From the NCBI GenBank assembly GCA_037443945.1, contig JBBINH010000012.1, positions 1-64,000 of the forward strand: 64,000 nucleotides of DNA, read 5' to 3'. Below the pieces are notes generated by a model, which was given only the letters and a program-made list of their open reading frames with translations, was not told the DNA's origin and did no database searches. Each line of letters opens with the position of its first letter. Position 1 is the first letter of the stretch. Origin of the DNA: SSF26 sp037443945 (lineage in GTDB: Bacteria; Chloroflexota; Anaerolineae; J102). Of the stretch, positions 40,490-50,148 are shown in pieces. The position numbers and the translations under genes are program-made.

Positions 40490-42448
40490 TTATTCGACGT
40501 GGATCACGCTCAGGATGACCCTGTCCGCGTCTTTCTCGCCCGCTCCCACCCGATGCAGGCGTTGGCCGGTGGTGAATTCGTACCAACCGGCCTGCAGCAC
40601 ATACGCCCCGCTCGGCAGATCCGGCGGTAACGACAGCCGATACTCGTCCCGGATGATTTCCCCCGGTTGCCAGGTAGGGGTGGGGCAGGTCTGATGGCAA
40701 GGGGGATTGTCCCATCCGGTTATGTAGCGACCCTCGGCATCGAGAAGCTGGGTGAACACCGTGTAGGAAACCGGGATCGGCGCTTCGGCCTGCCAATAGA
40801 GGGCCAAAGTCAACGTCTCGCCGCCGCGCACGGTCGTCTTCTCCAGGTCATAACCCAGCAGGCGGATGCCCGCTTCAAAACGGCGTTCCAGGCTAACGGC
40901 AGGTCGGAGGGAGTCGTACCGGGGCGGCAAGAAGATGCGCAGCTCGTGGTGCAGGGGGCCGAAATCGGGTACCGTCTTCACCCACCGATAGTGGCCGTAG
41001 AGCGTCGCCAGGATCTGTTCGCGCTCCCCGTAGAGGAGATGGTCCAGATCGTAGGTGGTCATGGCCACCACCGGCTGCGGTTGCTGCAACGCCTCCTGCA
41101 AGAGGGCATTGTTGATCACCTTGTGCCGTTCCGCTGCGGCCGTGGACCATGTTGGCCGATAGGCAAAGATGGACATCTCATAGCCCGGTACCAGGCGCAG
41201 GTGGCTTTCGATCACCAAAGGTGTGGCAAAGGTGAGAATCGGACTGCCGGGCGGGACCACGCTTTCGATGTAGCGGGCGGCAGCGCGCACGACGGCAATG
41301 TGATGCCGCGGTGGCCACCGCACCAAATCGTAAGCGAGGACATGGTACCCTTGCCAGCCGGCATTGAGGGCCAGGAGCCCGATCACACCCGGTATCAGCA
41401 ACGGCCGCATGCGCTTGCGGAGCAGCACGGCGCCGAGCTTGACCAGCGTCAGACTGCCCAGAATCGTGACCAGGGGCATCTCTAGGCTATGATAAAAGCT
41501 CATGGTCGTGCGTGGCAGCAAATGGGCGCCGAACAACGCCAGCACCGTCAGCCCCATGGCCATTTCGGGCAGATGCTCTTGGAGCCATGGGCGTCGCGAA
41601 CGACTGCGCACCAGGCGGATCGCACCCCCGACCAGGCCCGCCGTGAAAAGCAGCCAGGGGATGGCAAAATCGCGCAAGCTGGTGTACAGGCTATGCCGGC
41701 GCACGCGAGGCCAAGCTTCCGGCGTCATACGGTCGGTATGGAAGCCGAAGATGTCGTAGAGCATGACCTCGCCGCTCCAGGCCAGAAAGGGACCGAAAAA
41801 CAGCACCCCGGCCAGGACCGTTGTTACCCCCACCAGCACAAGCGCACGTTTCCGCTGTCGGCTGCTGTACACCAGATAGGGCAAAACGACCACCAGGGCG
41901 GCCGCCGCCGACAGACGGGCCGCCGCTGCCGCCATCAACGCCAGCGCAGCGATGAAATGACGCCGGTTCTCGTGGGCGGTATCGAGGCTTTGGTAAAAAG
42001 CCAGCAGCAACAACGTGGAAGTCAGCGCATAAGGAGCCGAGTAGGCCAGGAGATAGGAACCGGCGACGAGGGTTGTTGTCTGCAGCCACAGGAAAAGCAA
42101 ACCCGCCCACGCTCCTCCGCGACGTTGGGCAAACCGATAGCCGAGCACCAGCCCCACAGTGGCCAGCACCCAGGTCGTCAGACGCCCCTGATACAGCCCC
42201 TGTCCCCATAGCAGACGGAACAACCCATACACATAGGGCATCAGGGGCGCCTGCGGAAAGGCGAAATCACGATAGGGTAGGCGGCCTTCGTACACCAGGC
42301 GGGCTGCCCACAGATACCAACCCTCATCGAGATTGACCTCGCGATACACGCCGAAAAAGGCGGACGTGGCCAGAAAGGCCACCATGCCGCCGACGAGAGC
42401 CGGCCGAAAGAACATACCGGACGGCCATGCCCGGTTAGCGCGGGGCAT
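40490..42448 (-). CDS. GT-C membrane glycosyltransferase (ArnT/PMT-like)
   Basis: A 652-residue polytopic protein. The N-terminal acidic loop VNLDEGWYLWAARLVYEGRL, after the first span, is the typical GT-C catalytic loop (DE motif). It is followed by YRDFAFPQAPLMPYVYGLF and about ten hydrophobic segments. A soluble beta-rich C-terminal domain (about 500-652) follows the last span. It would transfer a sugar from a polyprenyl-phosphate donor outside the membrane. ATG 42448 overlaps the stop of the preceding glycosidase-like gene; an ATG 11 codons later is possible. Confidence 0.8.
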   Translation of the reverse strand: MPRANRAWPSGMFFRPALVGGMVAFLATSAFFGVYREVNLDEGWYLWAARLVYEGRLPYRDFAFPQAPLMPYVYGLFRLLWGQGLYQGRLTTWVLATVGLVLGYRFAQRRGGAWAGLLFLWLQTTTLVAGSYLLAYSAPYALTSTLLLLAFYQSLDTAHENRRHFIAALALMAAAAARLSAAAALVVVLPYLVYSSRQRKRALVLVGVTTVLAGVLFFGPFLAWSGEVMLYDIFGFHTDRMTPEAWPRVRRHSLYTSLRDFAIPWLLFTAGLVGGAIRLVRSRSRRPWLQEHLPEMAMGLTVLALFGAHLLPRTTMSFYHSLEMPLVTILGSLTLVKLGAVLLRKRMRPLLIPGVIGLLALNAGWQGYHVLAYDLVRWPPRHHIAVVRAAARYIESVVPPGSPILTFATPLVIESHLRLVPGYEMSIFAYRPTWSTAAAERHKVINNALLQEALQQPQPVVAMTTYDLDHLLYGEREQILATLYGHYRWVKTVPDFGPLHHELRIFLPPRYDSLRPAVSLERRFEAGIRLLGYDLEKTTVRGGETLTLALYWQAEAPIPVSYTVFTQLLDAEGRYITGWDNPPCHQTCPTPTWQPGEIIRDEYRLSLPPDLPSGAYVLQAGWYEFTTGQRLHRVGAGEKDADRVILSVIHVE

Positions 42449-43892
42449 AAGGACAGGTTGTGCCTCTCAGGCCGTTCAAGTAGACACAAAGGGCAATAAA
42501 CGCCGGCCGCCAATACGTGTGTCCGGGCGGGCTGGGGTCCATGATCGACCAGTAGTACTGTTCGGTCTCAGGCGTCCACTCGGAGTCGGGCATGTAGATG
42601 AGGGACATCAGCCCCACCCAGGGCCAGTTCTGCTGCGCCCACTTGTAGGCCCGCACCAGGTAATCGGCCTGGACGAAGGGATCGATGCCGGCGCCGCCGC
42701 CATGCCAGTAATAGGGACTGTCCGGTCGTGGGTCGAAGGTCCAGCCGAATTCGAGGATGACGATACGCTTACGACCGTCGCCATAGCGTTCCATAAGCCG
42801 GCGAATATCCTCGACATGGCGGAAGCTGTACACCCGCAATCGCTCGGGCGGACTGGGGTCGCGATTGTACCAGGCCGGATTCGAGGGAATGGCGCCGGGA
42901 TCTGTCTCCGGCGGCACGGCGTAGCCGGCCGCGTGCGCTCCCAACATGTCGAAATAGCCGTCGCTGTTGCCGCCCATGGCCTGGTACATCAGCTCGTAGA
43001 ACTTCATATCGTACATGGCCTCGGCCTGATCGGCCGTGGTGGGAGCCATGCCGGCGGTGATGACGAGGGCGTTGGGGTCTTCGGCTTTGATGGCCCGATA
43101 GGCCTTGCGCAACATCTGGGCATAACCGGCGGGATCGGGCGGCTTATTGCCCCATTCGCGCGCCAGGTTGGGTTCATTCCAGATCTGATAGGCATGAATG
43201 CGACCGCGATAACGGCGGGCCAGCGCGGCGACGAATTCGGCGAAGAAATCGGCATTTTCCGGTGGGTTGCCGGCCCAAAAGGCCCGGTCCGCCGTGGGAG
43301 ACACACGCACCAGCAGCTTCAGACCGTATTGCTCGACCTGATCCACGATGCGGTCGGTGCGCGACCAATCGTATTGCCCACGGCCGGCGCCTTCGATGTC
43401 CTGCCAGGCAAACCACTGCTTGACCCAATTGAAACCGGCATCCCGCATCAGGCCCAGATCGCGATCGGCGACTTCCGGTCGCCACCAAAGAAAGGCCTGG
43501 GCGCCGAAATCGGGTGAACGCATGGCGACCGGCACAACCGGGCGGGTTGGCGTCGGGGGTAGCGGGGTTGGTGTCGGAGGTAGCGGGTTCGGCGTTGCGG
43601 TGTCGGCAGGGGGCGTGGTGCTCTCGGCGGTGGCCTGGGGGATGGGCGTGGGGTCGACGGCGGGCGCATTCGGTGTGGCCGTCGCCGGGTCAGGCGTAGC
43701 GACCGGAACCGGTGGGGTTACGACGATGCTCGCCGGTGTGGGGGTCGACATCGCCGACGGAACCGGCGTGGGGGTCTTCGTCGGGGTTGGCGTCGGCGTC
43801 GGAGCCGGCGTACAACCGGACGCGGCCAGGGCCAGGAGCACAAAAGCCATCAGCACCCGAACCCGAACGGAAACACAACAGAGCAGTGTCAT
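42435..43892 (-). CDS. Glycoside-hydrolase-like lipoprotein (clan A TIM barrel)
   Basis: About 485 residues. A lipobox (LLALAASGC) places the mature N-terminal cysteine at about residue 27. A Thr-Pro-rich linker of about 95 residues follows. The TIM barrel resembles GH39/GH5-type glycosidases: the acid/base Glu is in YQIWNEPNLAREWG and the candidate nucleophile Glu in IVILEFGWTFDP. Substrate unknown. The start is uncertain; 43892 gives a normal signal peptide, while the frame continues to 43943. Its barrel is similar to the C-terminal domain of the next gene upstream (44034-47216). Confidence 0.75.
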   Translation of the reverse strand: MTLLCCVSVRVRVLMAFVLLALAASGCTPAPTPTPTPTKTPTPVPSAMSTPTPASIVVTPPVPVATPDPATATPNAPAVDPTPIPQATAESTTPPADTATPNPLPPTPTPLPPTPTRPVVPVAMRSPDFGAQAFLWWRPEVADRDLGLMRDAGFNWVKQWFAWQDIEGAGRGQYDWSRTDRIVDQVEQYGLKLLVRVSPTADRAFWAGNPPENADFFAEFVAALARRYRGRIHAYQIWNEPNLAREWGNKPPDPAGYAQMLRKAYRAIKAEDPNALVITAGMAPTTADQAEAMYDMKFYELMYQAMGGNSDGYFDMLGAHAAGYAVPPETDPGAIPSNPAWYNRDPSPPERLRVYSFRHVEDIRRLMERYGDGRKRIVILEFGWTFDPRPDSPYYWHGGGAGIDPFVQADYLVRAYKWAQQNWPWVGLMSLIYMPDSEWTPETEQYYWSIMDPSPPGHTYWRPAFIALCVYLNGLRGTTCPYAPR

Positions 43893-43946
43893 GGGCACAG
43901 GAAAGCGCAAGGGACGGCGAAGTGGAAGGGACATCAACGGCACGGA

Positions 43947-43994
43947 AAGGCGTGAAACGCGGAGGGCATCCCGGCTCCCGACGTTTCACGCCTT
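43947..43994 (-). terminator. Long hairpin after the glycosidase-like gene
   Basis: Perfect 13-base arms, AAGGCGTGAAACG (43947-43959) and CGTTTCACGCCTT (43982-43994), lie 40 bases past the stop of the gene at 44034-47216. The loop contains a further GGAG/CTCC pairing. There is only a short T-run on the minus strand, so this is terminator-like rather than certain. Confidence 0.55.
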
Positions 43995-44033
43995 CCAGTG
44001 ACGGCGCCGAAGTCGCCGCGGTTCCGTCAAGGG

Positions 44034-47000
44034 CTATTTCGGCATATTGCGCAGGGCATCGTAGGTCGGACGTCCCCAGATGCCCCATTGGGCCAGTTCG
44101 GTACCGGGGTTGGTCAGGTGGAAGTTCAAGTTCCACAAGAAAGCAGGACCGACAAAGCCCCAGTTTTTCATCATCTGGTAGAACTCGACGGTCCAGCGCG
44201 CCTGCTCTTCGTAGCTGTTGTCGTTGGCATAGCCGTAAGCCGGATGTAAAGCGCCGCCGGCGGCCCAGCCGAATTCCGTCGGCCAGATGCGCTTGTTGAC
44301 ATCGCCGTACTTGAGCATGATGTTGCGATAGCCCTCCATCGTCGAACGGGCCGACCAGGAATGATGCGGGCTGTCGCACGGGCCGCGGAAGCTGGTACCT
44401 TTCTGGCGGATGTAATCGCAGGCCTGTTGCCAGGTCAGACTGGGTGGCACATTGTAACCGCTGGGATGGGCGCCGATGCCATCGGCGTAGTTTTTGAGGC
44501 CGTGCTGATACATGGCCTCCAGATACTTGAAGTCGTCAATGGCCAGCGCGCCCACATCGCCGGCGGGTGTCAGCGCGCCGCTGATAACGTACATCTGCGG
44601 ACAGGCGCCCTTGATGGCGGCATAAGCTCGCTTGAGCAGCTCCATGTACCGGGCCGGGTCCAGCGGTTCGTTGCCCCACTCGTAGTGCAGATTCTGCTCG
44701 TTCCAAACCTCGATGGCCTGGACACGGCCGCAGAACTGGCGGGCATAGACGGCCAGGAAGTTGGCGAAGGTCTGCGGGTCGGCCGGTGGCCCTTCGACGC
44801 TCAGGTCGGTGTTGGGCGGTCGGGACCAGTTGGGCGCTTTGACAATGGAAGCGAGGATGTTCAAGCCCTGACCGTGGAAGAAACTGACCAGGCGTTCCTG
44901 TTCGCTCAGGTCAATCTGACCCGGAGCCGGTTCCAGGTACTTCCAGGGTACTTGCCATTTCACCCAGTTGAAGCCCATGCCCTTGATGGCATTGGCCGCA
45001 AAAGCAATATCGGCGCCGCCGTAGGGCTGGATCTGGATGCCATAACCGAAGCTGCCGCCGCCGGCCGGTCGCGGGGCCGGCGGATTGCTGCCACCCGAGG
45101 AGGGTGCCGGCTGTTGGGCAACCGTAACCGGCGGTGGTGTGGGGATATTCTGCGCTACGGCGACGGCCTCAACCGGTCCGAGGGTGCGCACGCGACTGGC
45201 GATGATCCACACCGGTTTACCGTCGGTGCCCTCCAATTGCCACCAACTGCCGTTTTGGTTCTTGCCGATGATCTTCAACTGCTGTCCTGCGTTCAGGCGA
45301 CCGGCAAGGGGATAGTTTGTGCCGGGACCCTGCCGCAGATTGGTCGTATCCACGGCCACGGCTACGGCAAAAGGCAGCGGTGTCGCCGTGGGTGTAGGGG
45401 TGGGCGTGGGGGTGAACTCGGGGGTTGGCGTCGGTGTGGGGGTGTAGGTGGCCACCGGCACCGGCACCTCTTGGGCCATCACCGGTTGACCATCTTTCAT
45501 CAGGGCGACCTTGATCTTATACGTACCGGGTTGGTCGGGGACGGCAAGCTGAACCGGCTCCTGGAGGCCGGTCTCGGCCTGGGCTACCACGGTGCCTTGC
45601 TCATCGCTCACCGTCCACGACAGACCCAGAGACTGCTCGCGCAGGGCGGGAGGATTGCCGGCGGCGTAACTGCGTAGGACATCCCAGGTAGCCGGGTCCA
45701 GGTCCTCGCTTTGCAGCGATTCGACATAAACGCCTGCGAGATGGAAACGGTTGGCCAGGGATACTTTATAGGCCAAACTGGCGGCGTCTTCCAGAAAGAC
45801 CACGCGCTCTTCGCCGCTTTGGCCGCGATACCGATACCAGGAGATCCCCGTCGTGGGATCGAATTGCAACGGTGTCGCGACGAGCCGGCTTTGCACGGCC
45901 GCCTGCAGGGTTTCGCCCGGCAGGAGCACCGGATCGGACGTGGTGATGGCTCCTGTCAGCGGCGCCAACACCTCCTGGTACCCGCGGAAGAGGAAGTAGT
46001 TATCGGCCTGTTCGACGGTGCGGGCCGGCAAGCGCAACAGGACTTTACTGCGGTTGATCTCGTCGGTGGCCCAGTTTAACAGGTCCTCGACTTCACCGCC
46101 GGGGGCGTAGGCCAGGGGATTGTCGGGTCCGGGGACGATGATGAGATCGGCGATGGCGCCGAGGGCACGCCAATCATAGCCGAAGGTCTCCCAGGTGCTG
46201 ACGGCGACGCGCACAGGCACATCGAGGAACAGGGCCAGTTGTTTGCCGTCTTCATGCAGGCGCCTGGCCAGATTGCCCACAAAGCGGACGAAATCGGCCT
46301 TCAGAGGCGGATCGACTCCCCGGAAGTCAAGGGCCACACCATCGTACAACCCGCTGGCGGCAATTTCGGCCAGGGTGCTGATGTGGATCGTCTGCATCTC
46401 TTCGTCGATCAACAGATTCGCCAGCAGGTCGGTGCGGGGGATCTGACCGGGTTCGTAATTGCGCACGGTCGCGAAGGTCTTGTACGTGGTCCCGGCCGTA
46501 GACGGCAGGTCGAGAACGCCATCCACACTGCCATCCCCGCGCAAGGTCAGCACGGTGGGGAAGAGGATGGTCGTGGCGGCAGCGGCTGCGGACGGGAGGG
46601 TCTTGCCACGCGGTAGCTCGACACCCACGGTGGGCAATAGAGGTGCCGTCTGCACCACCATGAAGGCCGTGGGCAGGAAAGGCAGATCGCTTTCCAAGAC
46701 CTCTTCTTCGGGGATCAGGCGGTTGGGTATCCATTCCCAGCGTTCCCCGTTCCAGTTGTACACATCGAGGGTTTCGTAAGGCAGGGAGTCGTTGGGGATG
46801 GGGATGGTCACGACCACGCGCGTGGGTGCGCTACCCCGCAGGGCCAGGCGATAGACCGGACTGCGGGGGCGCAAATGGCCGGGTAAGGCTGCGGCGGCGC
46901 GGCGTAGATCTTCCTCGGTGTCCCCGCGTTCGAAGTCGGCCCGGGGTACCGAGTCGAACTTGAGGTAGGTCTCGCTGCCCGCCACCAGACCGTCGGCAGG

Positions 47001-47216
47001 GACGATGACCCGCGTGCCGTCGGGGTCGCGCACTTCGCCCTGGGTAGGCGAAATGAGGGTGTAACCGATCGTCTGCAGACGTTGTCCTAACTCAATCGGC
47101 GGCAAGAGTAGCGCCAGCATCAGCAAAAGCGGGATCAGCACAAAGTTGAGAAAGCGTCCCGTGGTTTTGCTTTCGAGGAAGCGGCCGAAACCGGAGAGGA
47201 AGGAACTGGACTGCAT
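44034..47216 (-). CDS. Exported multidomain protein: GH18-like, SH3b, glycosidase-like barrel
   Basis: A 1060-residue protein. An N-terminal span (FLNFVLIPLLLMLALLLPP) anchors it. Residues about 270-560 resemble GH18-like domains (LYDGVALDFRGVDPPLK, ISWYRYRGQSGEERVVFLED). The usual D-x-x-D-x-D-x-E core reads DGVALDFRGVD, lacking the terminal Glu. A Thr-Pro linker precedes an SH3b domain (TTNLRQGPGTNYPLAGRLNAG), then a TIM barrel with IEVWNEQNLHYEWGN (acid/base Glu) and IWPTEFGWAAGG (candidate nucleophile). SH3b domains often bind cell wall, so action at the cell envelope is inferred. The two barrels may not both be catalytic. Confidence 0.75.
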   Translation of the reverse strand: MQSSSFLSGFGRFLESKTTGRFLNFVLIPLLLMLALLLPPIELGQRLQTIGYTLISPTQGEVRDPDGTRVIVPADGLVAGSETYLKFDSVPRADFERGDTEEDLRRAAAALPGHLRPRSPVYRLALRGSAPTRVVVTIPIPNDSLPYETLDVYNWNGERWEWIPNRLIPEEEVLESDLPFLPTAFMVVQTAPLLPTVGVELPRGKTLPSAAAAATTILFPTVLTLRGDGSVDGVLDLPSTAGTTYKTFATVRNYEPGQIPRTDLLANLLIDEEMQTIHISTLAEIAASGLYDGVALDFRGVDPPLKADFVRFVGNLARRLHEDGKQLALFLDVPVRVAVSTWETFGYDWRALGAIADLIIVPGPDNPLAYAPGGEVEDLLNWATDEINRSKVLLRLPARTVEQADNYFLFRGYQEVLAPLTGAITTSDPVLLPGETLQAAVQSRLVATPLQFDPTTGISWYRYRGQSGEERVVFLEDAASLAYKVSLANRFHLAGVYVESLQSEDLDPATWDVLRSYAAGNPPALREQSLGLSWTVSDEQGTVVAQAETGLQEPVQLAVPDQPGTYKIKVALMKDGQPVMAQEVPVPVATYTPTPTPTPEFTPTPTPTPTATPLPFAVAVAVDTTNLRQGPGTNYPLAGRLNAGQQLKIIGKNQNGSWWQLEGTDGKPVWIIASRVRTLGPVEAVAVAQNIPTPPPVTVAQQPAPSSGGSNPPAPRPAGGGSFGYGIQIQPYGGADIAFAANAIKGMGFNWVKWQVPWKYLEPAPGQIDLSEQERLVSFFHGQGLNILASIVKAPNWSRPPNTDLSVEGPPADPQTFANFLAVYARQFCGRVQAIEVWNEQNLHYEWGNEPLDPARYMELLKRAYAAIKGACPQMYVISGALTPAGDVGALAIDDFKYLEAMYQHGLKNYADGIGAHPSGYNVPPSLTWQQACDYIRQKGTSFRGPCDSPHHSWSARSTMEGYRNIMLKYGDVNKRIWPTEFGWAAGGALHPAYGYANDNSYEEQARWTVEFYQMMKNWGFVGPAFLWNLNFHLTNPGTELAQWGIWGRPTYDALRNMPK

Positions 47217-47665
47217 GGCTCGTTTTTTCGTCTCCTAAACAAAACGACACCCGCCATAGGGCTTCAGGGCGCAGGCGCGTCGAAGCCGATACCGGCGGGT
47301 GAGGGATAGGCTATGGCAATGAGGATGGGGGAACGACCCCGAACGGGGAGAAAGTTGCGGGGCGTCGACCGAAAGGGAAGGTCTAAGGGGCATGGCAGGG
47401 ATGCACGTCCCGTCGAAATGGGCAGCGGACGGGGATTGTAGCATAGCGGCGAGGGAATGGCAAACCCTTCGGCCCTCGGGCACACAGGATCGAGCGCCGC
47501 ACGCGTATCGCGGTTCGGCATCACGGTGGGCCGGCCCTCGGCGCCGGGCGGCCTGAGAAACGCGGTGGAACTATCGGCGGGCCGACGGGGCCCTTCTTCG
47601 GAGCCCCAGGACGAGGCATGCACCCACCACGCCTCGGCCTCGTTTCGGCTTTGGCAGACTCGCTT
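47217..47665. other. Intergenic region upstream of the multidomain exported protein
   Basis: These 449 bases hold a strong minus-strand promoter (47435-47463) and a leader of about 210 bases. Bases 47465-47665 contain GC-rich inverted sequences, for example GGGGCCC / GGAGCCCC around 47585-47612, past the stop of the HpnI-like gene. They could terminate it. No gene is convincing. Confidence 0.5.
47435..47463 (-). promoter_or_regulatory. Promoter of the multidomain exported protein gene
   Basis: On the minus strand TTGCCA (47463-47458) and TACAAT (47440-47435) are 17 bases apart. Confidence 0.7.
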
Positions 47666-49462
47666 TCAGGGCGAAGGCGCTTCCGCTTCAGAATTCGGCG
47701 CTGCCGTGCCGTAGCGTTGCCCTAGACTGCGCCGCGAGATCAGGATGTAGTACCGTCGATCTCCACGGCGTCCCCGTAGACTGGCCGGGTTATACGTCCA
47801 AATCAGGGCACGAGTAAAGCCATCTTCCCAAAACCGGACAAAGCGCGCCCACAAACCGCGCCCCGTCTCCAGCGGCCGGATCTCGATGTCGAGCCGTGCG
47901 GCCAACGGCGTGAGCATCTGCGGCTCGTACTGGCCGGCCGCCAGCCACGTTCCCCCGAAGACCTCGACCCCTGCCCAACGAGGGTCATGCTGCACATGGT
48001 CGGCCAGCAACCGTAACGAGGTCAGAAGCCGGTGTCGAAACGTCCGCGCCCAGGCCAGATCGGGACCGGTTGGTGGCATGGGCGGGATATGCTCATTCCA
48101 GAAATGCAACTCGCCGATGGCATCGCCTGGGTGGACCCGTGTGCCGTCGGCCAAGACCCAGGCATAACGGCTGCGGCTACGCCGCAGGCGGAAGATACAA
48201 TCAGGCCAATCGCTGAATTCGTAGATACCCATCAGACGACGCAGCAAGGCATCGAAGCGGCGAACGATAGCGCGGGCGATCCGGGCGGGCAGACGGTGCC
48301 ACCACGAGGCCGGTCTGTCAGGCGCCAACGGCTCGAGTCGCCCATCGCCCACCAGCCGAAACGATTCCCCGCGCCATGTGATCCGTCGTCCCCACAGGCC
48401 GGCCACCCAGATGACTGCACTCAGACAATCCCGTATCGGCAACCACACCAGCCATCGCCGCAGGGCCTGCTGATCGGTCGCCGTCATGATCAACCAGGCC
48501 ACGGACCAGCGCACGACCAGGGAACCGGCTATCATCGCCCAACCCAAGCGACCGAAATCACTGACGATCAGGTACAGAAGGGCCAGGGGCAGGGTATACG
48601 TCAGCCACAACCCCGGATACTCGGCTGGACGACTGACGCGATTGCATTGCATCCAGCGGACCTCGCGTTCCCACTGTTCGCGAAAATTGGTAGCCCCGAG
48701 CGGGGTCACCATCAGATAGCGGGAGAGATGAACGCGCAGACCGGTGGCGGCAATGCGCACTCCCAGTTGATAGTCATCGGCCAGATAGTCGGCTAGGGCC
48801 GCAAACCCGCCGATGCGGGCCAGGACCTCGCGGCGCAGGCTGTTGCTGGCCCCCATGGCAAAGCGCATCCCCAGCACAAGGCGACCTACCAGGATGGAAG
48901 GCAGGAAGCTGAAGCCCATATGCAAGGCTTCGAGCTTGGCCGTAAAGGTGCGCGGATCGACGGCTTTATACGGGCATGTGACCAGCCCGACCGTCGCATC
49001 GGCCAGCGGCGCCACCACCCGCCGCAGATACTCCGGGCTGACCCGCATATCGCTGTCGCTGATCACCAGGATATCATGGCGGGCAGCGGCGGCCAGATGA
49101 TGGAGCAAACTTGCCTTGCGATTGGTCCCGATAACGTCCGGGGCCAAGATCAGGCGGATAGGATGCTCTTCGTATGTGGTTTGGAGGGTGCGGATAATCG
49201 CGACAACCGGATCGGCCGGATCGGCCACCCCGAACAGGATTTCGTATTCGGGATAATCCTGCTGACAAAAGCTGGCAAAGTTGGCAAAGGCCTCGAAATC
49301 CACCCCTTTGACCGGCTTGAGAATCGAAACCGGCGGGGTAAAATCGGGTGGTCCTTCCGGTTCATCCTTTCGACTCCAATGGGCTCGTACCAGGACCAGG
49401 GCGATCAGCCAATACAGCCAGCTGGCCGCCGTCAGCAACAGAAGCAAAGCGCTGATCACCAT
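47666..49462 (-). CDS. HpnI-like GT21 glycosyltransferase fused to a YkoP-like domain
   Basis: A 598-residue membrane protein. Residues about 1-400 form a ceramide-glucosyltransferase/HpnI-type GT2/GT21 domain: PVSILKPVKGVD, the ILVISDSDMRVSPEYL acidic motif, MGASNSLRREVL, a DDYQLG motif and REQWEREVRWMQ, with membrane spans at both ends. From about 430 a second domain (YEFSDWPDCIFRLRRSRSRY, GDAIGELHFWNEHIPP) resembles the YkoP family. HpnI adds N-acetylglucosamine to bacteriohopanetetrol. Here the acceptor lipid is uncertain, and no other hopanoid genes are seen. ATG 49462 precedes the first span; a GTG four codons earlier is possible. Confidence 0.75.
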   Translation of the reverse strand: MVISALLLLLTAASWLYWLIALVLVRAHWSRKDEPEGPPDFTPPVSILKPVKGVDFEAFANFASFCQQDYPEYEILFGVADPADPVVAIIRTLQTTYEEHPIRLILAPDVIGTNRKASLLHHLAAAARHDILVISDSDMRVSPEYLRRVVAPLADATVGLVTCPYKAVDPRTFTAKLEALHMGFSFLPSILVGRLVLGMRFAMGASNSLRREVLARIGGFAALADYLADDYQLGVRIAATGLRVHLSRYLMVTPLGATNFREQWEREVRWMQCNRVSRPAEYPGLWLTYTLPLALLYLIVSDFGRLGWAMIAGSLVVRWSVAWLIMTATDQQALRRWLVWLPIRDCLSAVIWVAGLWGRRITWRGESFRLVGDGRLEPLAPDRPASWWHRLPARIARAIVRRFDALLRRLMGIYEFSDWPDCIFRLRRSRSRYAWVLADGTRVHPGDAIGELHFWNEHIPPMPPTGPDLAWARTFRHRLLTSLRLLADHVQHDPRWAGVEVFGGTWLAAGQYEPQMLTPLAARLDIEIRPLETGRGLWARFVRFWEDGFTRALIWTYNPASLRGRRGDRRYYILISRRSLGQRYGTAAPNSEAEAPSP

Positions 49463-49497
49463 GAGGAAAGCCACCGGTGGATGCCGGTTACGATGAC

Positions 49498-50148
49498 TCA
49501 AAGTGCAAAGGTAGCGAGGCGTTGGCCGGAAACGATGGGTTTCAGGTCGGCGTTGCGCACCTCGGCCCAAAGCACGGGATGACCGGCGCAGTAGGGGTTG
49601 TGTTGAACTGCTGCCGCAAAGCTCGGAAAACCTTCCGGATACAGGTTATCGTTGGAAATAACCCTCCACACCCCTTTATGGAGAAACACGCAAATGACGT
49701 GGGCAGCATAAAGGAGCGGATTCTGGGGAAACGTGTAGGGATCCAGCACAACCGTGACGATATAGACCCGATCGGGATCATCGGCAAATTGGCGCACGTT
49801 TTGGGCCGAGAAAAAAGCCAGGCCGTCGCAGTCGTCTTCAAAGTAACCCTGGGCGCGCCATTGCGCGGCTATCGTCTCCCGGTCGGGAAACGTGTCAACC
49901 AGGCCGTTGAGAGGGTCGGAACGCCAGCGCACATGTCGGGGGAGCCACTCGGCGTAGGCCTCCAGATCGGGCCAGGTGGCGTCGTGGCCCGGCCAGGCCG
50001 CCCGCGGTTGCAGGCGATTGCGCAGGGCCGAGAGCACAGGCTTGCACAGACGAAAGCTGAGGGCCAGCAGGCGCCAATACAACCCACGCGCCAGCCTGCG
50101 CAGGGGTGGTTGCGACGTGGCCGGCAACACTTCCATCATCGGCCTCAC
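49498..50148 (-). CDS. Transglutaminase-like cysteine-protease-fold protein
   Basis: A 216-residue protein with a possible Cys-His-Asp/Asn triad: Cys in YFEDDCDGLAFFSAQ, His in LYAAHVICVFLHKG and Asp/Asn in WRVISNDNLYPEG. This order is typical of transglutaminase-like folds. There is no signal peptide. The GTG at 50148 overlaps the stop of the UDP-sugar gene (GTGA); ATG 50139 is an alternative. The HpnI-like gene follows after about 35 bases, so the three genes form one operon. Activity is inferred. Confidence 0.6.
   Translation of the reverse strand: MRPMMEVLPATSQPPLRRLARGLYWRLLALSFRLCKPVLSALRNRLQPRAAWPGHDATWPDLEAYAEWLPRHVRWRSDPLNGLVDTFPDRETIAAQWRAQGYFEDDCDGLAFFSAQNVRQFADDPDRVYIVTVVLDPYTFPQNPLLYAAHVICVFLHKGVWRVISNDNLYPEGFPSFAAAVQHNPYCAGHPVLWAEVRNADLKPIVSGQRLATFAL

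Noticed and set aside
43530..43800. Short repeats that could look like a CRISPR or minisatellite (also 45370-45450)
   Set aside because: They encode Thr-Pro-rich linkers in frame. No unique spacers separate identical repeats.
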